From: Occultella kanbiaonis
GTDB taxonomy: Bacteria; Actinomycetota; Actinomycetes; Actinomycetales; Beutenbergiaceae
Length of the DNA: 64,000 bases
Direction: 5' to 3'
Assembly: GCF_009708215.1 (NCBI RefSeq)
Contig: NZ_CP046175.1
Location: 1 to 64,000 of the forward strand
The notes under the pieces were generated by a model. The model made no database searches, had not been told where the DNA came from, and worked only from the letters and a program-made list of their open reading frames with translations. Each line of letters starts with the position of its first letter. Position 1 is the stretch's first letter. This document shows, one piece after another, positions 19,346 to 26,879 of the stretch. The translations under genes were made by a program, and so were the position numbers.

Positions 19346-20188
19346 TCAGCCGTTCTTGGCGTCGTCCGCCTTGTCCTGGGCATCGTTGGCCGCGTCCTGC
19401 GCGGCGTCCTTGGCCTGCTCGGCCTTGTCCGCCACCGCGTCCTTGGCGTCGCCGGCCTTCTCCGCAGCCTTGTCCGCGGCGGCGTTCGCCTTGTCCGCGA
19501 CCTGGTTCTTGGCCCGCGTGGCCTTCTCGGCGACCTGGTCCTTGACCTCCCCGGCCTTCTCCGCCGCCTGCGCGGTGGCGGCCTTGGCGCCCTCGGCGAC
19601 GTGCTTCGCCTTGTCCGCGACGGTCGCGGCGGCACTCTCGCCGGCCGCGGCAGGGGTGGCGACGGCGTCGTCCCAGTACTCCTCGGCCCACGGGTCGTCG
19701 ACGGGCTGGGTGCGGCGCCAGATCAGCACACCGGCACCGGCGACCGCACCGGCCACCAGGACCCAGCCGATCGTCCTGCCGACCTTGCTGCCACCCTTGG
19801 CCTTCTTCTCCTGCTCAGCGACAGCCGCGGCGGCCGCGTCGAGGGCGGCGTTCGCCTTGTCCTGCAGATTGTCCGAACCGGACTGGGCGGCCCTGGCGGC
19901 CTCCTCCATCGCGGCGATGACGCGTGGGATGACGTCGTCGACGACCTTGTCATGGGCGCTGTCCACGACATCCTTGGACCGCTCGGCGTAGTCGGCGATC
20001 ACGGGCGCGGCCGCGGTCACGCCGGTGCGCCACGCCTTGTCGACGCGGGGACCAGCCCACTCGAGCGCGGCCTCCACCTTCGGTGCCGCCCAGTCCTTGC
20101 CGTGGTCGGCGAGCTGGCGCGCCGCCTTGCCGGCCTCCTCGGCCTGCTCGCGGAGCTGCTCGGTGTTGATCTTGTCCTTGCGCGACAT
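19346..20188 (-). CDS. Ala/Lys/Asp-rich repeat protein with one transmembrane segment
   Basis: A 280-residue protein of unknown function. The N-terminal half is amphipathic and helical (EEAGKAARQLADHGKDWAAP), then a basic spacer, one transmembrane helix (about 143-160, GWVLVAGAVAGAGVLIW) and a cytosolic or surface tail (about 195-280) made of degenerate 11-residue-like repeats of the type AADKAAEKAGDAKDAVADK. The tail resembles late-embryogenesis-abundant or apolipoprotein-like amphipathic repeats; a structural or stress role is only inferred. Proteins of this kind are common beside argS in Micrococcales. GGGGAG precedes the ATG. Codon use in the tail is strongly biased to GCC, GAC and AAG. 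Confidence 0.75.
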   Translation of the reverse strand: MSRKDKINTEQLREQAEEAGKAARQLADHGKDWAAPKVEAALEWAGPRVDKAWRTGVTAAAPVIADYAERSKDVVDSAHDKVVDDVIPRVIAAMEEAARAAQSGSDNLQDKANAALDAAAAAVAEQEKKAKGGSKVGRTIGWVLVAGAVAGAGVLIWRRTQPVDDPWAEEYWDDAVATPAAAGESAAATVADKAKHVAEGAKAATAQAAEKAGEVKDQVAEKATRAKNQVADKANAAADKAAEKAGDAKDAVADKAEQAKDAAQDAANDAQDKADDAKNG

Positions 20189-20360
20189 GTGTCTCCCCTA
20201 GTTCCCTTCCCGCGGGTATCCACGGAAGATCGGATTCGGATCGTCTGCGTTGATGCCTCTATCGTGCCACCCGCGTGGGTGATGTGCATACGGCCTTGGT
20301 CCCACCCTCGCCGAGGCCGGCCAGTAACGCACTCCGAGCCAAGGGTGCGAGGATGGTGGC

Positions 20361-20885
20361 ATGGACGCCATTCTGCACACGACCGCCGGCGACATCGTCG
20401 TCGAACTCCTGCCCAACCACGCGCCGAAGACGGTGAAGAACTTCACCGACCTGGCCACCGGTGCGGGCACCTGGACGCACCCGGAGACCGGGGAGTCCAG
20501 CAACGAGCCGCTGTACAACGGCACGATCTTCCACCGCGTCATCCCGAACTTCATGATCCAGGGCGGTGACCCGCTCGGCACCGGCCGCGGTGGCCCCGGG
20601 TACGCCTTCGACGACGAGATCCACCCCGAGCTGCACTTCCGCGAGCCGTACGTGCTTGCCATGGCGAACGCCGGGATCCAGATGGGCCGCGGCACCAACG
20701 GTTCGCAGTTCTTCATCACCACGGCGCCGACCACCTGGCTGCAGGGCAAGCACACCATCTTCGGCAAGGTGAAGGACCCGGCCTCCACCGCCGTCGTCGA
20801 CGCCGTCAACGTCGTGTCCACCGACCCGCGCAACGACCGTCCGGTCGAGGACATCGTGATCACCTCGATCGAGATCGTCGACTGA
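20361..20885 (+). CDS. peptidyl-prolyl cis-trans isomerase, cyclophilin type
   Basis: Catalyses proline isomerisation during protein folding. The 174-residue protein is a single cyclophilin domain with the active-site run FHRVIPNFMIQGGD and GTNGSQFFITTAPT. No signal peptide is present, so it is cytoplasmic. A weak GAGG precedes the ATG. The gene lies 7 nt before the rhomboid gene, probably in one transcript, matching the mycobacterial ppiA position near the origin. Confidence 0.95.
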   Translation: MDAILHTTAGDIVVELLPNHAPKTVKNFTDLATGAGTWTHPETGESSNEPLYNGTIFHRVIPNFMIQGGDPLGTGRGGPGYAFDDEIHPELHFREPYVLAMANAGIQMGRGTNGSQFFITTAPTTWLQGKHTIFGKVKDPASTAVVDAVNVVSTDPRNDRPVEDIVITSIEIVD

Positions 20886-20892
20886 CCGCTCG

Positions 20893-21747
20893 ATGAGCGC
20901 TTACCCGCCCGCGCCGCCGCCGGGGCAGCCCGGAGCGGGAGGCGCACCGCCGGTGTGTCCGCGCCACCCCGATCGTGTCTCCTACGTTCGGTGCCAACGG
21001 TGCGGGCGCCCGGCGTGCCCGGAGTGCCAGCGGCCCGCCGCCGTCGGCGTGCACTGCGTCGACTGCGTGCGTGAGGAAGCCCGTACGGTCCGGCCGAGGA
21101 CCAGCGTGCTCGGCGCCAGGCTGAGCCCGGACAACCGCCCGGTCGTCACGATCACGTTCATCGCGATCTGCGTGCTGCTGTTCGTTGCGGACTACGTGAG
21201 CCCGACGCTGCGGATGCGCCTGATCTTCGCGCCGGTCCTCGGGCAGGTCGAGCCGTACCGGATGATCACCACGGCGTTCCTGCACGCCGGCATCGTGCAC
21301 CTGCTGTTCAACATGTACGCGCTGTGGATCGTGGGACCGTTCCTGGAGCAGATGCTCGGCCGGTGGCGCTACATCGCCCTCTACCTGCTCAGCGCGCTCG
21401 GTGGCAGTGTGGCGGTGCTCGCCCTGGCCGGCGACGACGTGTGGAACGTGGCCACCGTCGGCGCGTCCGGTGCCGTGTTCGGACTCTTCGCGGCGATCGC
21501 CGTGGTGCTGCGGCGGACCGGGCGCGAGGCGCGGCAGATCCTCATCGTGATCGGGATCAACGTGGTCCTCGGGTTCGTGATCCCGGGCATCTCCTGGCAG
21601 GCGCACCTCGGCGGGCTGGTCACCGGCGCCGCCCTCGGCGCCCTGTTCGCCTATCTGCCGAAGAAGGAACGCACGCGCGGCGCCATCGCGGGTGTCGCCC
21701 TCGTCGCGGCGATCCTCGTCGGGATCACGGTGGGCGTCTACTCCTGA
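20893..21747 (+). CDS. rhomboid family intramembrane serine protease with N-terminal zinc-binding motif
   Basis: Intramembrane protease of 284 residues. The N-terminal 60 residues contain a B-box-like cysteine/histidine cluster (CPRHPDRVSYVRCQRCGRPA and CPEC, HCVDC) likely to bind zinc. Six hydrophobic segments follow. Catalytic Ser192 lies in GASGAVFG and His238 in WQAHLGG, with HLLFNMYALW upstream, so the protease should be active. The substrate is unknown. The stop codon falls inside the first unit of a 22-bp tandem repeat. Confidence 0.92.
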   Translation: MSAYPPAPPPGQPGAGGAPPVCPRHPDRVSYVRCQRCGRPACPECQRPAAVGVHCVDCVREEARTVRPRTSVLGARLSPDNRPVVTITFIAICVLLFVADYVSPTLRMRLIFAPVLGQVEPYRMITTAFLHAGIVHLLFNMYALWIVGPFLEQMLGRWRYIALYLLSALGGSVAVLALAGDDVWNVATVGASGAVFGLFAAIAVVLRRTGREARQILIVIGINVVLGFVIPGISWQAHLGGLVTGAALGALFAYLPKKERTRGAIAGVALVAAILVGITVGVYS

Positions 21748-21943
21748 CGCCTGCGGCCCCACGCACTGACGTTGCGGCCATCTCGATCTCACGCCGCGGC
21801 CGCCTCCGTCTCACGCTGCGGCCAACGACGGCTGACGCTGCGGCCGCCTACGTCTGATGTCCGCGGCCACCTACGGCTGGCACTGCGGCCGCCTGCGCCT
21901 GACGTCCGCGGCAGGCTGCGCCTCGTGTCGTGGCCGGCTCCGC
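21744..21943. repeat. nine tandem 22-23 bp repeats
   Basis: Nine head-to-tail degenerate units with approximate consensus CTSACGYTGCGGCCGCCTMC plus two more bases start at 21744, 21766, 21788, 21810, 21832, 21854, 21877, 21899 and 21922. The core TGCGGCC is kept in most. Unit length is not a multiple of three and the frames give arginine/alanine nonsense, so it is not coding. The array begins within the rhomboid stop codon. No function is evident; a transcription end, a protein-binding array or slipped-strand expansion are possible. Confidence 0.8.
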
Positions 21944-22020
21944 GCCGAGGTTCCCGGATCCAGCCCTTGGCCATGGGTACGGCGGGTCCGCGAGCCGACC
22001 GATCAGACCGTCGAACGCCT

Positions 22021-22110
22021 GTCCACAGGGTTGTTCACACCTGTGGAACTACATCCGTGTAGTTCTCCACAGGTGACTCCACAGCTGTGGAAATCACACG
22101 CATGTAGTTC
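22021..22110. repeat. cluster of inverted and direct repeats with DnaA-box-like cores
   Basis: A near-perfect inverted repeat (arms 22038-22053 and 22058-22075, 4-nt loop, two-base bulge) is followed by a perfect 14-bp palindrome TCCACAGCTGTGGA (22078-22091) and by a second copy of the right arm (22093-22110, TGTAGTTCTCCACATGTG, 17 of 18 identical to 22058-22075). Every element contains TCCACA or TGTGGA, the core of DnaA boxes. The rest of the 21748-22229 gap holds the 22-bp repeats, a bland stretch 21944-22020 and the terminator of crgA. Confidence 0.8.
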
Positions 22111-22168
22111 TCCACATGTGTGCACAGACCTGGGGACGAACCGGGGACCCGACGGTCGTGAGAACGGC

Positions 22169-22206
22169 GAAGGGCCGCGTCATCCGTGTGGATGAGGCGG
22201 CCCTTC
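22169..22206 (-). terminator. hairpin terminator of crgA
   Basis: A 17-bp stem with one mismatch (GAAGGGCCGC... pairs with ...GCGGCCCTTC) and a 4-nt GTGT loop ends 24 nt beyond the crgA stop. Transcription of crgA runs leftward into it. Confidence 0.75.
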
Positions 22207-22229
22207 GGGGAGCGCTGCGGAGCGCCGGC

Positions 22230-22475
22230 TCAGCGCCAGCGCATCGTCATGACGAAGCCGACCATCATGACCGCGAAGCCGATGCCGAGGTTCCAGGCTC
22301 CGATGCCAGGAACCGGGCCGGCGGACTCCATCAGGTAGGTGACGACGACGTACACGAGCCCGACGATCAGCAGGGTCACCATCGTGGGTGCCCACCAGCG
22401 CGGGTTCGGCTTGACCGCGCTCGACGCCGGCGGCGGGGTGTAGGCCGGCTTCTTGCGGGACCTGGACTCGGGCAT
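22230..22475 (-). CDS. crgA: cell division protein CrgA
   Basis: Small divisome membrane protein that interacts with FtsZ, FtsI and other division proteins in Actinobacteria. The 81-residue protein has a basic N-terminus (MPESRSRKKPAYTPP), the conserved NPRWWAP before the first transmembrane helix (about 31-48), a short loop with the family PVPGIGAWN motif and a second helix (about 62-78). It lies divergent from the DUF881 gene, the same neighbour as in mycobacteria. Confidence 0.95.
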   Translation of the reverse strand: MPESRSRKKPAYTPPPASSAVKPNPRWWAPTMVTLLIVGLVYVVVTYLMESAGPVPGIGAWNLGIGFAVMMVGFVMTMRWR

Positions 22476-22526
22476 GGTGACTCCTCAGGTGGTGAACTGC
22501 CCCCAATCCTAATGGGGAGGGCAACC

Positions 22527-22532
22527 TACACT
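22527..22532 (+). promoter_or_regulatory. -10 element, leaderless start of the DUF881 gene
   Basis: TACACT lies 7 nt before the ATG at 22540. A -35 match is not evident. The mRNA is probably leaderless. Confidence 0.5.
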
Positions 22533-22539
22533 GGGACAC

Positions 22540-23325
22540 ATGAGGACTCCCGGGCTGCCGTCGCGGCCGCCGCGCGTGCGTGGCCGGTCGATCGGCGTCG
22601 CAATGGTGGGGGTCCTCGCCGGTCTGATGTTCGCCACCAGCGCCTCGGTGTTCGCCGAGGACACCGAGCGCCAGCCGCAGAACCTCCCGGAGCTGGTCGA
22701 GGCCGAGGAGGCTCGGCTGCAGGAGACCAACGCCGAGGTTTCGCAGTTGCGTGCGGAGGTGGACGCGCTGCTGGGCGAGCAGTCGGCGGAGGTGCCGGAG
22801 GCGGCCGCGAGCGACGCGTTGGCGCTCGCGGCGGGCCGGCTGGCCGTCACCGGGCCCGGGGTGGAGGTCTCCCTCTGGGACTCACCGCTCGTCCAGGACG
22901 TCCCGGAGGGGTTCAGCCCCGATGACCTCGTGGTGCACCAGCAGGACCTGGAGGCCGTGATCAACGCGCTCTGGGCGGGCGGCGCCGAGGCGATGACGGT
23001 GCAGGGGCACCGGGTCACCGCGACCACCTTGATCCGGTGTGTGGGGAACGTGCTGCTGCTTGACGGCGACACCTACTCCCCGCCGTACCGGATCGCCGCG
23101 ATCGGGGACGCTGACGCCCTCGAGGACGCCCTCGACGACTCCTCCGCGGTCCGGATCTACCGCCAGTACGTGGACGCCGTCGGGCTGGGGTTCTCCGTGA
23201 CCACCGAGGATGAGATCGAGGCACCCGGGGACGACGGCAATCTCAGCACCAGGTATGCCAGGATCCCCGGTGGGGACCCGATCACGCTCGAGGGGCCCAC
23301 CACCGATCCGAACGGACCACAATGA
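22540..23325 (+). CDS. DUF881 family protein
   Basis: A 261-residue membrane-anchored protein: an N-terminal hydrophobic helix (about 18-40), a coiled coil (about 45-88, LVEAEEARLQETNAEVSQLR) and a compact extracytoplasmic domain with the family motifs TGPGVEVSLWD, QDLEAVINALWAGGAEAM and PPYRIAAIGD. DUF881 proteins accompany crgA and the sortase gene in Actinobacteria; the coiled coil and location suggest an envelope or division role, which is unproven. It overlaps the sortase gene by 4 nt (ATGA). Confidence 0.92.
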   Translation: MRTPGLPSRPPRVRGRSIGVAMVGVLAGLMFATSASVFAEDTERQPQNLPELVEAEEARLQETNAEVSQLRAEVDALLGEQSAEVPEAAASDALALAAGRLAVTGPGVEVSLWDSPLVQDVPEGFSPDDLVVHQQDLEAVINALWAGGAEAMTVQGHRVTATTLIRCVGNVLLLDGDTYSPPYRIAAIGDADALEDALDDSSAVRIYRQYVDAVGLGFSVTTEDEIEAPGDDGNLSTRYARIPGGDPITLEGPTTDPNGPQ

Positions 23326-24095
23326 CCAACGCAGCGCCGCCGTCGACCGCGGCGGTGGACGAGGCCGAGCAGCCGGCCGTGCGTCGACGGCGTCCCTCGA
23401 TCGGTTCCCGCATCCTCGGCGGGGTCGGGGAGCTCCTGATCACGGCAGGGGTCCTGCTCGGGCTGTTCGTCGTGTGGCAGCTGTGGTGGACCGACGTCGA
23501 GGGCGAGCAGCAGGCGGCCAGCGCCGTCGCCGAGCTCGAGGAGACGCTCCCACCGGTACCCCAGGTCGCCGGCACGCCGCGCACGGACACCCCTCCTGTC
23601 GAGGAGGCCGCCGCCGAGGGCGAGGTGTTCGCGACGCTGTTCGTGCCGGACTGGGGGATCGACTACGCCCAGCCGATCGCCGAGGGTGTCGATCGCCCCA
23701 CCGTGCTGGACGCGGGCCGGGTGGGTCACTACTCGGAGACCGCGCAGGCCGGTCAGATCGGCAACTTCTCCGTTGCCGGGCACCGACAGACCTACGGCAA
23801 GCCGTTCTATTCGATCGACACCCTTGAGGCCGGCGACCAGATCATCGTGCGAACCGCGCAGGCCTGGTACGTCTACGCCGTCACCACCAGCGACATCGTC
23901 CGGCCGGACCAGGTCGAGGTGATCGCGCCGGTCCCCGGGGATCCGGCAGCGGTCGCCACCGACGCGATGCTCACCCTGACCACCTGCCACCCGTTGTGGT
24001 CGACCCGGGAGCGGTACATCGTGCACGCGCAACTGGATCACTGGATCCCGCTCACCGACGGCATGCCCGCCGCCCTGCTACCGGAAGGGTCCTGA
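23322..24095 (+). CDS. class E sortase
   Basis: Transpeptidase that anchors surface proteins, class E preferring LAXTG-type signals. The 257-residue protein has a basic N-terminus, one transmembrane helix (about 31-55) and a sortase domain (about 100-255) with catalytic His154 (AGHRQTYG), Cys222 (LTLTTCHP) and Arg229 (STRERYI). It lies in a tight DUF881 - sortase - small membrane protein - pabA transcription unit. No substrate with a sorting signal is seen in the window. Confidence 0.95.
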   Translation: MTNAAPPSTAAVDEAEQPAVRRRRPSIGSRILGGVGELLITAGVLLGLFVVWQLWWTDVEGEQQAASAVAELEETLPPVPQVAGTPRTDTPPVEEAAAEGEVFATLFVPDWGIDYAQPIAEGVDRPTVLDAGRVGHYSETAQAGQIGNFSVAGHRQTYGKPFYSIDTLEAGDQIIVRTAQAWYVYAVTTSDIVRPDQVEVIAPVPGDPAAVATDAMLTLTTCHPLWSTRERYIVHAQLDHWIPLTDGMPAALLPEGS

Positions 24096-24256
24096 TGTAC
24101 GGCTGGATCTTCACCCACCTGCCAGGCCCTGCGTGGGCGCGCGTCGTCCAGTCGGCGGTCCTCGTCGTGGCCGTCGTGGCCGCGCTGTTCCTGTGGGTCT
24201 TCCCAGCCGTGGCCCCGTACATGCCGTTCAACGACCAGACCGTGGGAGAGGGCTGA
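24095..24256 (+). CDS. small single-pass membrane protein
   Basis: A 53-residue protein, MYGWIFTHLPGPAWARVVQS..., with one central transmembrane helix (about 20-40) and the conserved-looking end VAPYMPFNDQTVGEG. The start ATG overlaps the sortase stop (TGATG) and its stop overlaps the pabA start in the same way, so it must be translated with both. Similar short proteins occur between sortase and pabA in other Micrococcales. The function is unknown. Confidence 0.85.
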   Translation: MYGWIFTHLPGPAWARVVQSAVLVVAVVAALFLWVFPAVAPYMPFNDQTVGEG

Positions 24257-24891
24257 TGCGCCGCATCCTCGTCATCGACAACTACGACAGCTTCGTCTAC
24301 ACGATCGTCGGCTACCTGCAGCAGCTCGGTGCGCAGACCACCGTGGTGCGCAACGACGGCGAGTCCCTCACCGGGGCGGACCCGCTCGCCGGCTACGACG
24401 GCGTGCTCGTCTCGCCCGGACCGGGCACCCCGAAGGAGGCCGGCGAGAGCATGGCGATCATCGAGCGGTGCGCAGCCGAGGAGGTCCCGATGCTCGGCGT
24501 GTGCCTCGGCCATCAGGCACTCGGCGAGGTGTTCGGCGGGGTGGTCAACCACTCACCGGAACTCATGCACGGCAAGACCTCCGAGGTGGAGCACGACGGG
24601 ACGGGGGTCTTCGAATCCCTGCCGTCCCCGTTCACCGCGACCCGCTACCACTCCCTCGCGGTCCAGGCGGACACCGTGCCCGCCGACCTCCGGGTCACCG
24701 GGCACACCGCGAACGGCATCGTGATGGGGCTGGTGCACCGCACCCTGCCGCTGCACGGGGTGCAGTTCCACCCGGAGTCCGTGCTCACCGAGGGTGGGCA
24801 CCGGCTCCTGGCGAACTGGCTCGCGCTCGCGGGCGACGGCGAGGCGGTCGACCTCAGCGCGGGCCTGGCCCCGCTGGTCACGCAGCACTGA
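24256..24891 (+). CDS. pabA: aminodeoxychorismate/anthranilate synthase glutamine amidotransferase subunit
   Basis: Supplies ammonia from glutamine to a chorismate-using partner for folate or tryptophan synthesis. The 211-residue class I amidotransferase has nucleophile Cys83 (GVCLGHQALG) and the His172/Glu174 pair in GVQFHPES. The partner PabB/TrpE is not in the window. The location before convergent pknB matches the mycobacterial trpG/pabA gene near the origin, so pabA is chosen but trpG cannot be excluded. The ATG at 24256 overlaps the previous stop. Confidence 0.92.
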   Translation: MRRILVIDNYDSFVYTIVGYLQQLGAQTTVVRNDGESLTGADPLAGYDGVLVSPGPGTPKEAGESMAIIERCAAEEVPMLGVCLGHQALGEVFGGVVNHSPELMHGKTSEVEHDGTGVFESLPSPFTATRYHSLAVQADTVPADLRVTGHTANGIVMGLVHRTLPLHGVQFHPESVLTEGGHRLLANWLALAGDGEAVDLSAGLAPLVTQH

Positions 24892-24911
24892 CACCAGATC
24901 CCCCACGGGGC

Positions 24912-25041
24912 TGAGATCGCACCTCCCAGGGCGAGATCGCACCTCCCGGGTGAGATCGCACTTCACCGGGTCAGATCGCACCTCACCGGGTGAGATCGCA
25001 CCTGTAGCAGGTGCGATCTCAACGGCGCAGGTGCGATCTCA
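24912..25041. repeat. tandem 19-20 bp repeats ending in a perfect inverted repeat
   Basis: Five direct units of the type TGAGATCGCACCTCACCGGG start at 24912, 24932, 24951, 24971 and 24991; the same core then appears inverted twice as AGGTGCGATCTCA (25009-25021 and 25029-25041). Unit five and the first inverted copy form a perfect 13-bp hairpin (24991-25003 / 25009-25021). The array fills the gap between convergent pabA and pknB and could be a bidirectional terminator, but the repeated units go beyond what that needs. Confidence 0.85.
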
Positions 25042-25052
25042 GCGCTCAGGGC

Positions 25053-26879
25053 CTACTGGTCGCCCTCTGCCGGGTCCGTGGTCGGGTCGGTGGCCGGCGG
25101 GTCCGTGGTCGGGTCGGTCGTTGGGTCCGTCGTGGGCGGGTCGGTCGTCGGCTCCTGCGTCGGTTCCGGGATCGAGACGATGAGCTCCACCACGGTGCCC
25201 TGCGGCACCGAGCCCTCCCGGTCCTGGTTGAGGACCACGCCGACCGGGCCCGGGTCCTCCTGGTTCGTCACGCGAGAGCTCAGGCCGAGTTCGGTGATGG
25301 TGTTCTGCGCCGCCTCGAGCTCCTGGCCGACGAGCGAGGGCAGGTCCACGTTCCCGGTGGCGAGGACGATCGTGATCGCATCCTCCGGGTTGGCCATGGT
25401 GCCGGCCTCCGGATCGGTGCGGATCGCCTCGTCCTGACCGAAGTCGGGACTGTTCTCGGTGGTGGTGCGGATGTTCGCGCCGCTGAAGCCGGCGTCGATG
25501 AGTTCCTGACGGGCCCGGTCCTGGCTCAGCCCGGAGACGTCCGGGATCTCGATCTCCCCGGGTCCGGAGGAGAACACCACGGTGACGTCGCTGCCCTCGT
25601 CGACGTCCTCGCCGGTGTCCGGCGTCCAGGACACCGCCTCGCCCTCGGGAATCTCCGGGTCGGTGACCGGCTCGCCGACCACGAGTTGCAGGCCAGTCCC
25701 ATCCTCGGTGGCCACGGTCGCCGCGAGCGCCTCGCGCGCCTGCTCCTGCGTCATCGACGTCAGGTCCGGCACTTGCACGGTTGTGGGCTCGGTCGGTTCC
25801 TCGGGACGGTTCAGGGCGAGCAGGATGATGCCGATGATGGCGGCGACACCCACGATCGAGAGGATCCAGATCAGCGTCTTGTTGTTCTTGGGCTTCTCGT
25901 CCGGCTCTTCCTCCGGCTCGGCCACCGGCACGGGATCGGCGATCGCCGCGGCACCGAGGACCTGCGTGGCACCCGCTGCCGCCATCGGCACCGCGCCGAG
26001 CGGCGGCGCGCTGATGGCCTCCTGGCGTGCGGCGGCCTCGAGGTCGGCCCGGAACTGTGCCGCGGTCGAGTAGCGCTGCTCCCGGTCCTTGGTGAGCGCC
26101 AGCATGGTGATCCGGTCGAGCGACTCGGGCACGTCCGGCGCGAACGTGCTCGGCGTCGGGGGCTCCTCGCTGACGTGCTGGTAGGCGACCGCCACGGCGG
26201 AGTCGCCGATGAACGGCGGCCTGCCGGTGAGGAGCTCGAACAGCAGGCACCCGGTCGAGTACAGGTCCGAGCGGGCGTCGACGACCTCGCCGCGGGCCTG
26301 CTCCGGGGAGAGGTACTGCGCGGTGCCCACGACGGCGTGGGTCTGGGTCATCGTGGCGGCCGAGTCGGCCATGGCGCGGGCGATGCCGAAGTCCATCACC
26401 TTCACGGCGCCGGTCGGCGTCAGCATCACGTTCGCGGGCTTGATGTCGCGGTGCACGATGCCGGCGTGGTGGGAGTACTCGAGCGCGGCCAGGACGCCCT
26501 GGGTGATCTCGATGGCCTCGTCGATGGGTAGCGCGGAGCCGTCCCGCAGGAGGTCACGGACCGTGTGGCCCTCGACGTACTCCATCACGATGAACGGGAT
26601 CCGCACCTCCGCGCCGTCGATCCCGGTGCTGAGGTCCTCACCGGTGTCGTACACGGAGACGATCGCCGGGTGGTTGAGCGAGGCGGCGGCCTGGGCCTCG
26701 CGGCGGAACCGGGCGTGGAAACTGGGGTCGCGGGCTAGGTCCGGTCGGAGCATCTTGATCGCGACCGAGCGCCCGAGGCGGTTGTCCCGCCCGATGTGCA
26801 CCTCGGCCATGCCGCCGCGACCGATCAGCTCGCCGACCTCGTAGCGACCGGCCAGCACTCGGGGAACGTCGTCTACCAC
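25053..26879 (-). CDS. pknB: Ser/Thr protein kinase PknB with PASTA domains
   Basis: Membrane receptor kinase that senses peptidoglycan fragments and controls cell-wall growth. In 608 residues: kinase (about 12-275) with GRGGMAEV, Lys42, HRDIKPAN (Asp145), DFG 163-165 and an activation loop rich in Thr; a juxtamembrane linker; one transmembrane helix (about 335-356); three PASTA repeats (about 369-570, starting VQVPDLTSM, IEIPDVSGL and VDLPSLVGQ); and a C-terminal tail of Thr-Asp-Pro repeats. Mycobacterial PknB has four PASTA repeats. The GTG start abuts the pknA stop codon. Confidence 0.96.
   Translation of the reverse strand: MVDDVPRVLAGRYEVGELIGRGGMAEVHIGRDNRLGRSVAIKMLRPDLARDPSFHARFRREAQAAASLNHPAIVSVYDTGEDLSTGIDGAEVRIPFIVMEYVEGHTVRDLLRDGSALPIDEAIEITQGVLAALEYSHHAGIVHRDIKPANVMLTPTGAVKVMDFGIARAMADSAATMTQTHAVVGTAQYLSPEQARGEVVDARSDLYSTGCLLFELLTGRPPFIGDSAVAVAYQHVSEEPPTPSTFAPDVPESLDRITMLALTKDREQRYSTAAQFRADLEAAARQEAISAPPLGAVPMAAAGATQVLGAAAIADPVPVAEPEEEPDEKPKNNKTLIWILSIVGVAAIIGIILLALNRPEEPTEPTTVQVPDLTSMTQEQAREALAATVATEDGTGLQLVVGEPVTDPEIPEGEAVSWTPDTGEDVDEGSDVTVVFSSGPGEIEIPDVSGLSQDRARQELIDAGFSGANIRTTTENSPDFGQDEAIRTDPEAGTMANPEDAITIVLATGNVDLPSLVGQELEAAQNTITELGLSSRVTNQEDPGPVGVVLNQDREGSVPQGTVVELIVSIPEPTQEPTTDPPTTDPTTDPTTDPPATDPTTDPAEGDQ

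Noticed and set aside
21772-22195. Short plus-strand open frames inside the 22-bp repeats
   Set aside because: Unit length is not a multiple of three, the frames give Arg-rich nonsense, and no start site is plausible.
24912-25041. Direct repeats considered as a CRISPR array
   Set aside because: The period is only 19-20 bp with no unique spacers between the repeats, the orientation reverses, and no cas genes lie near.
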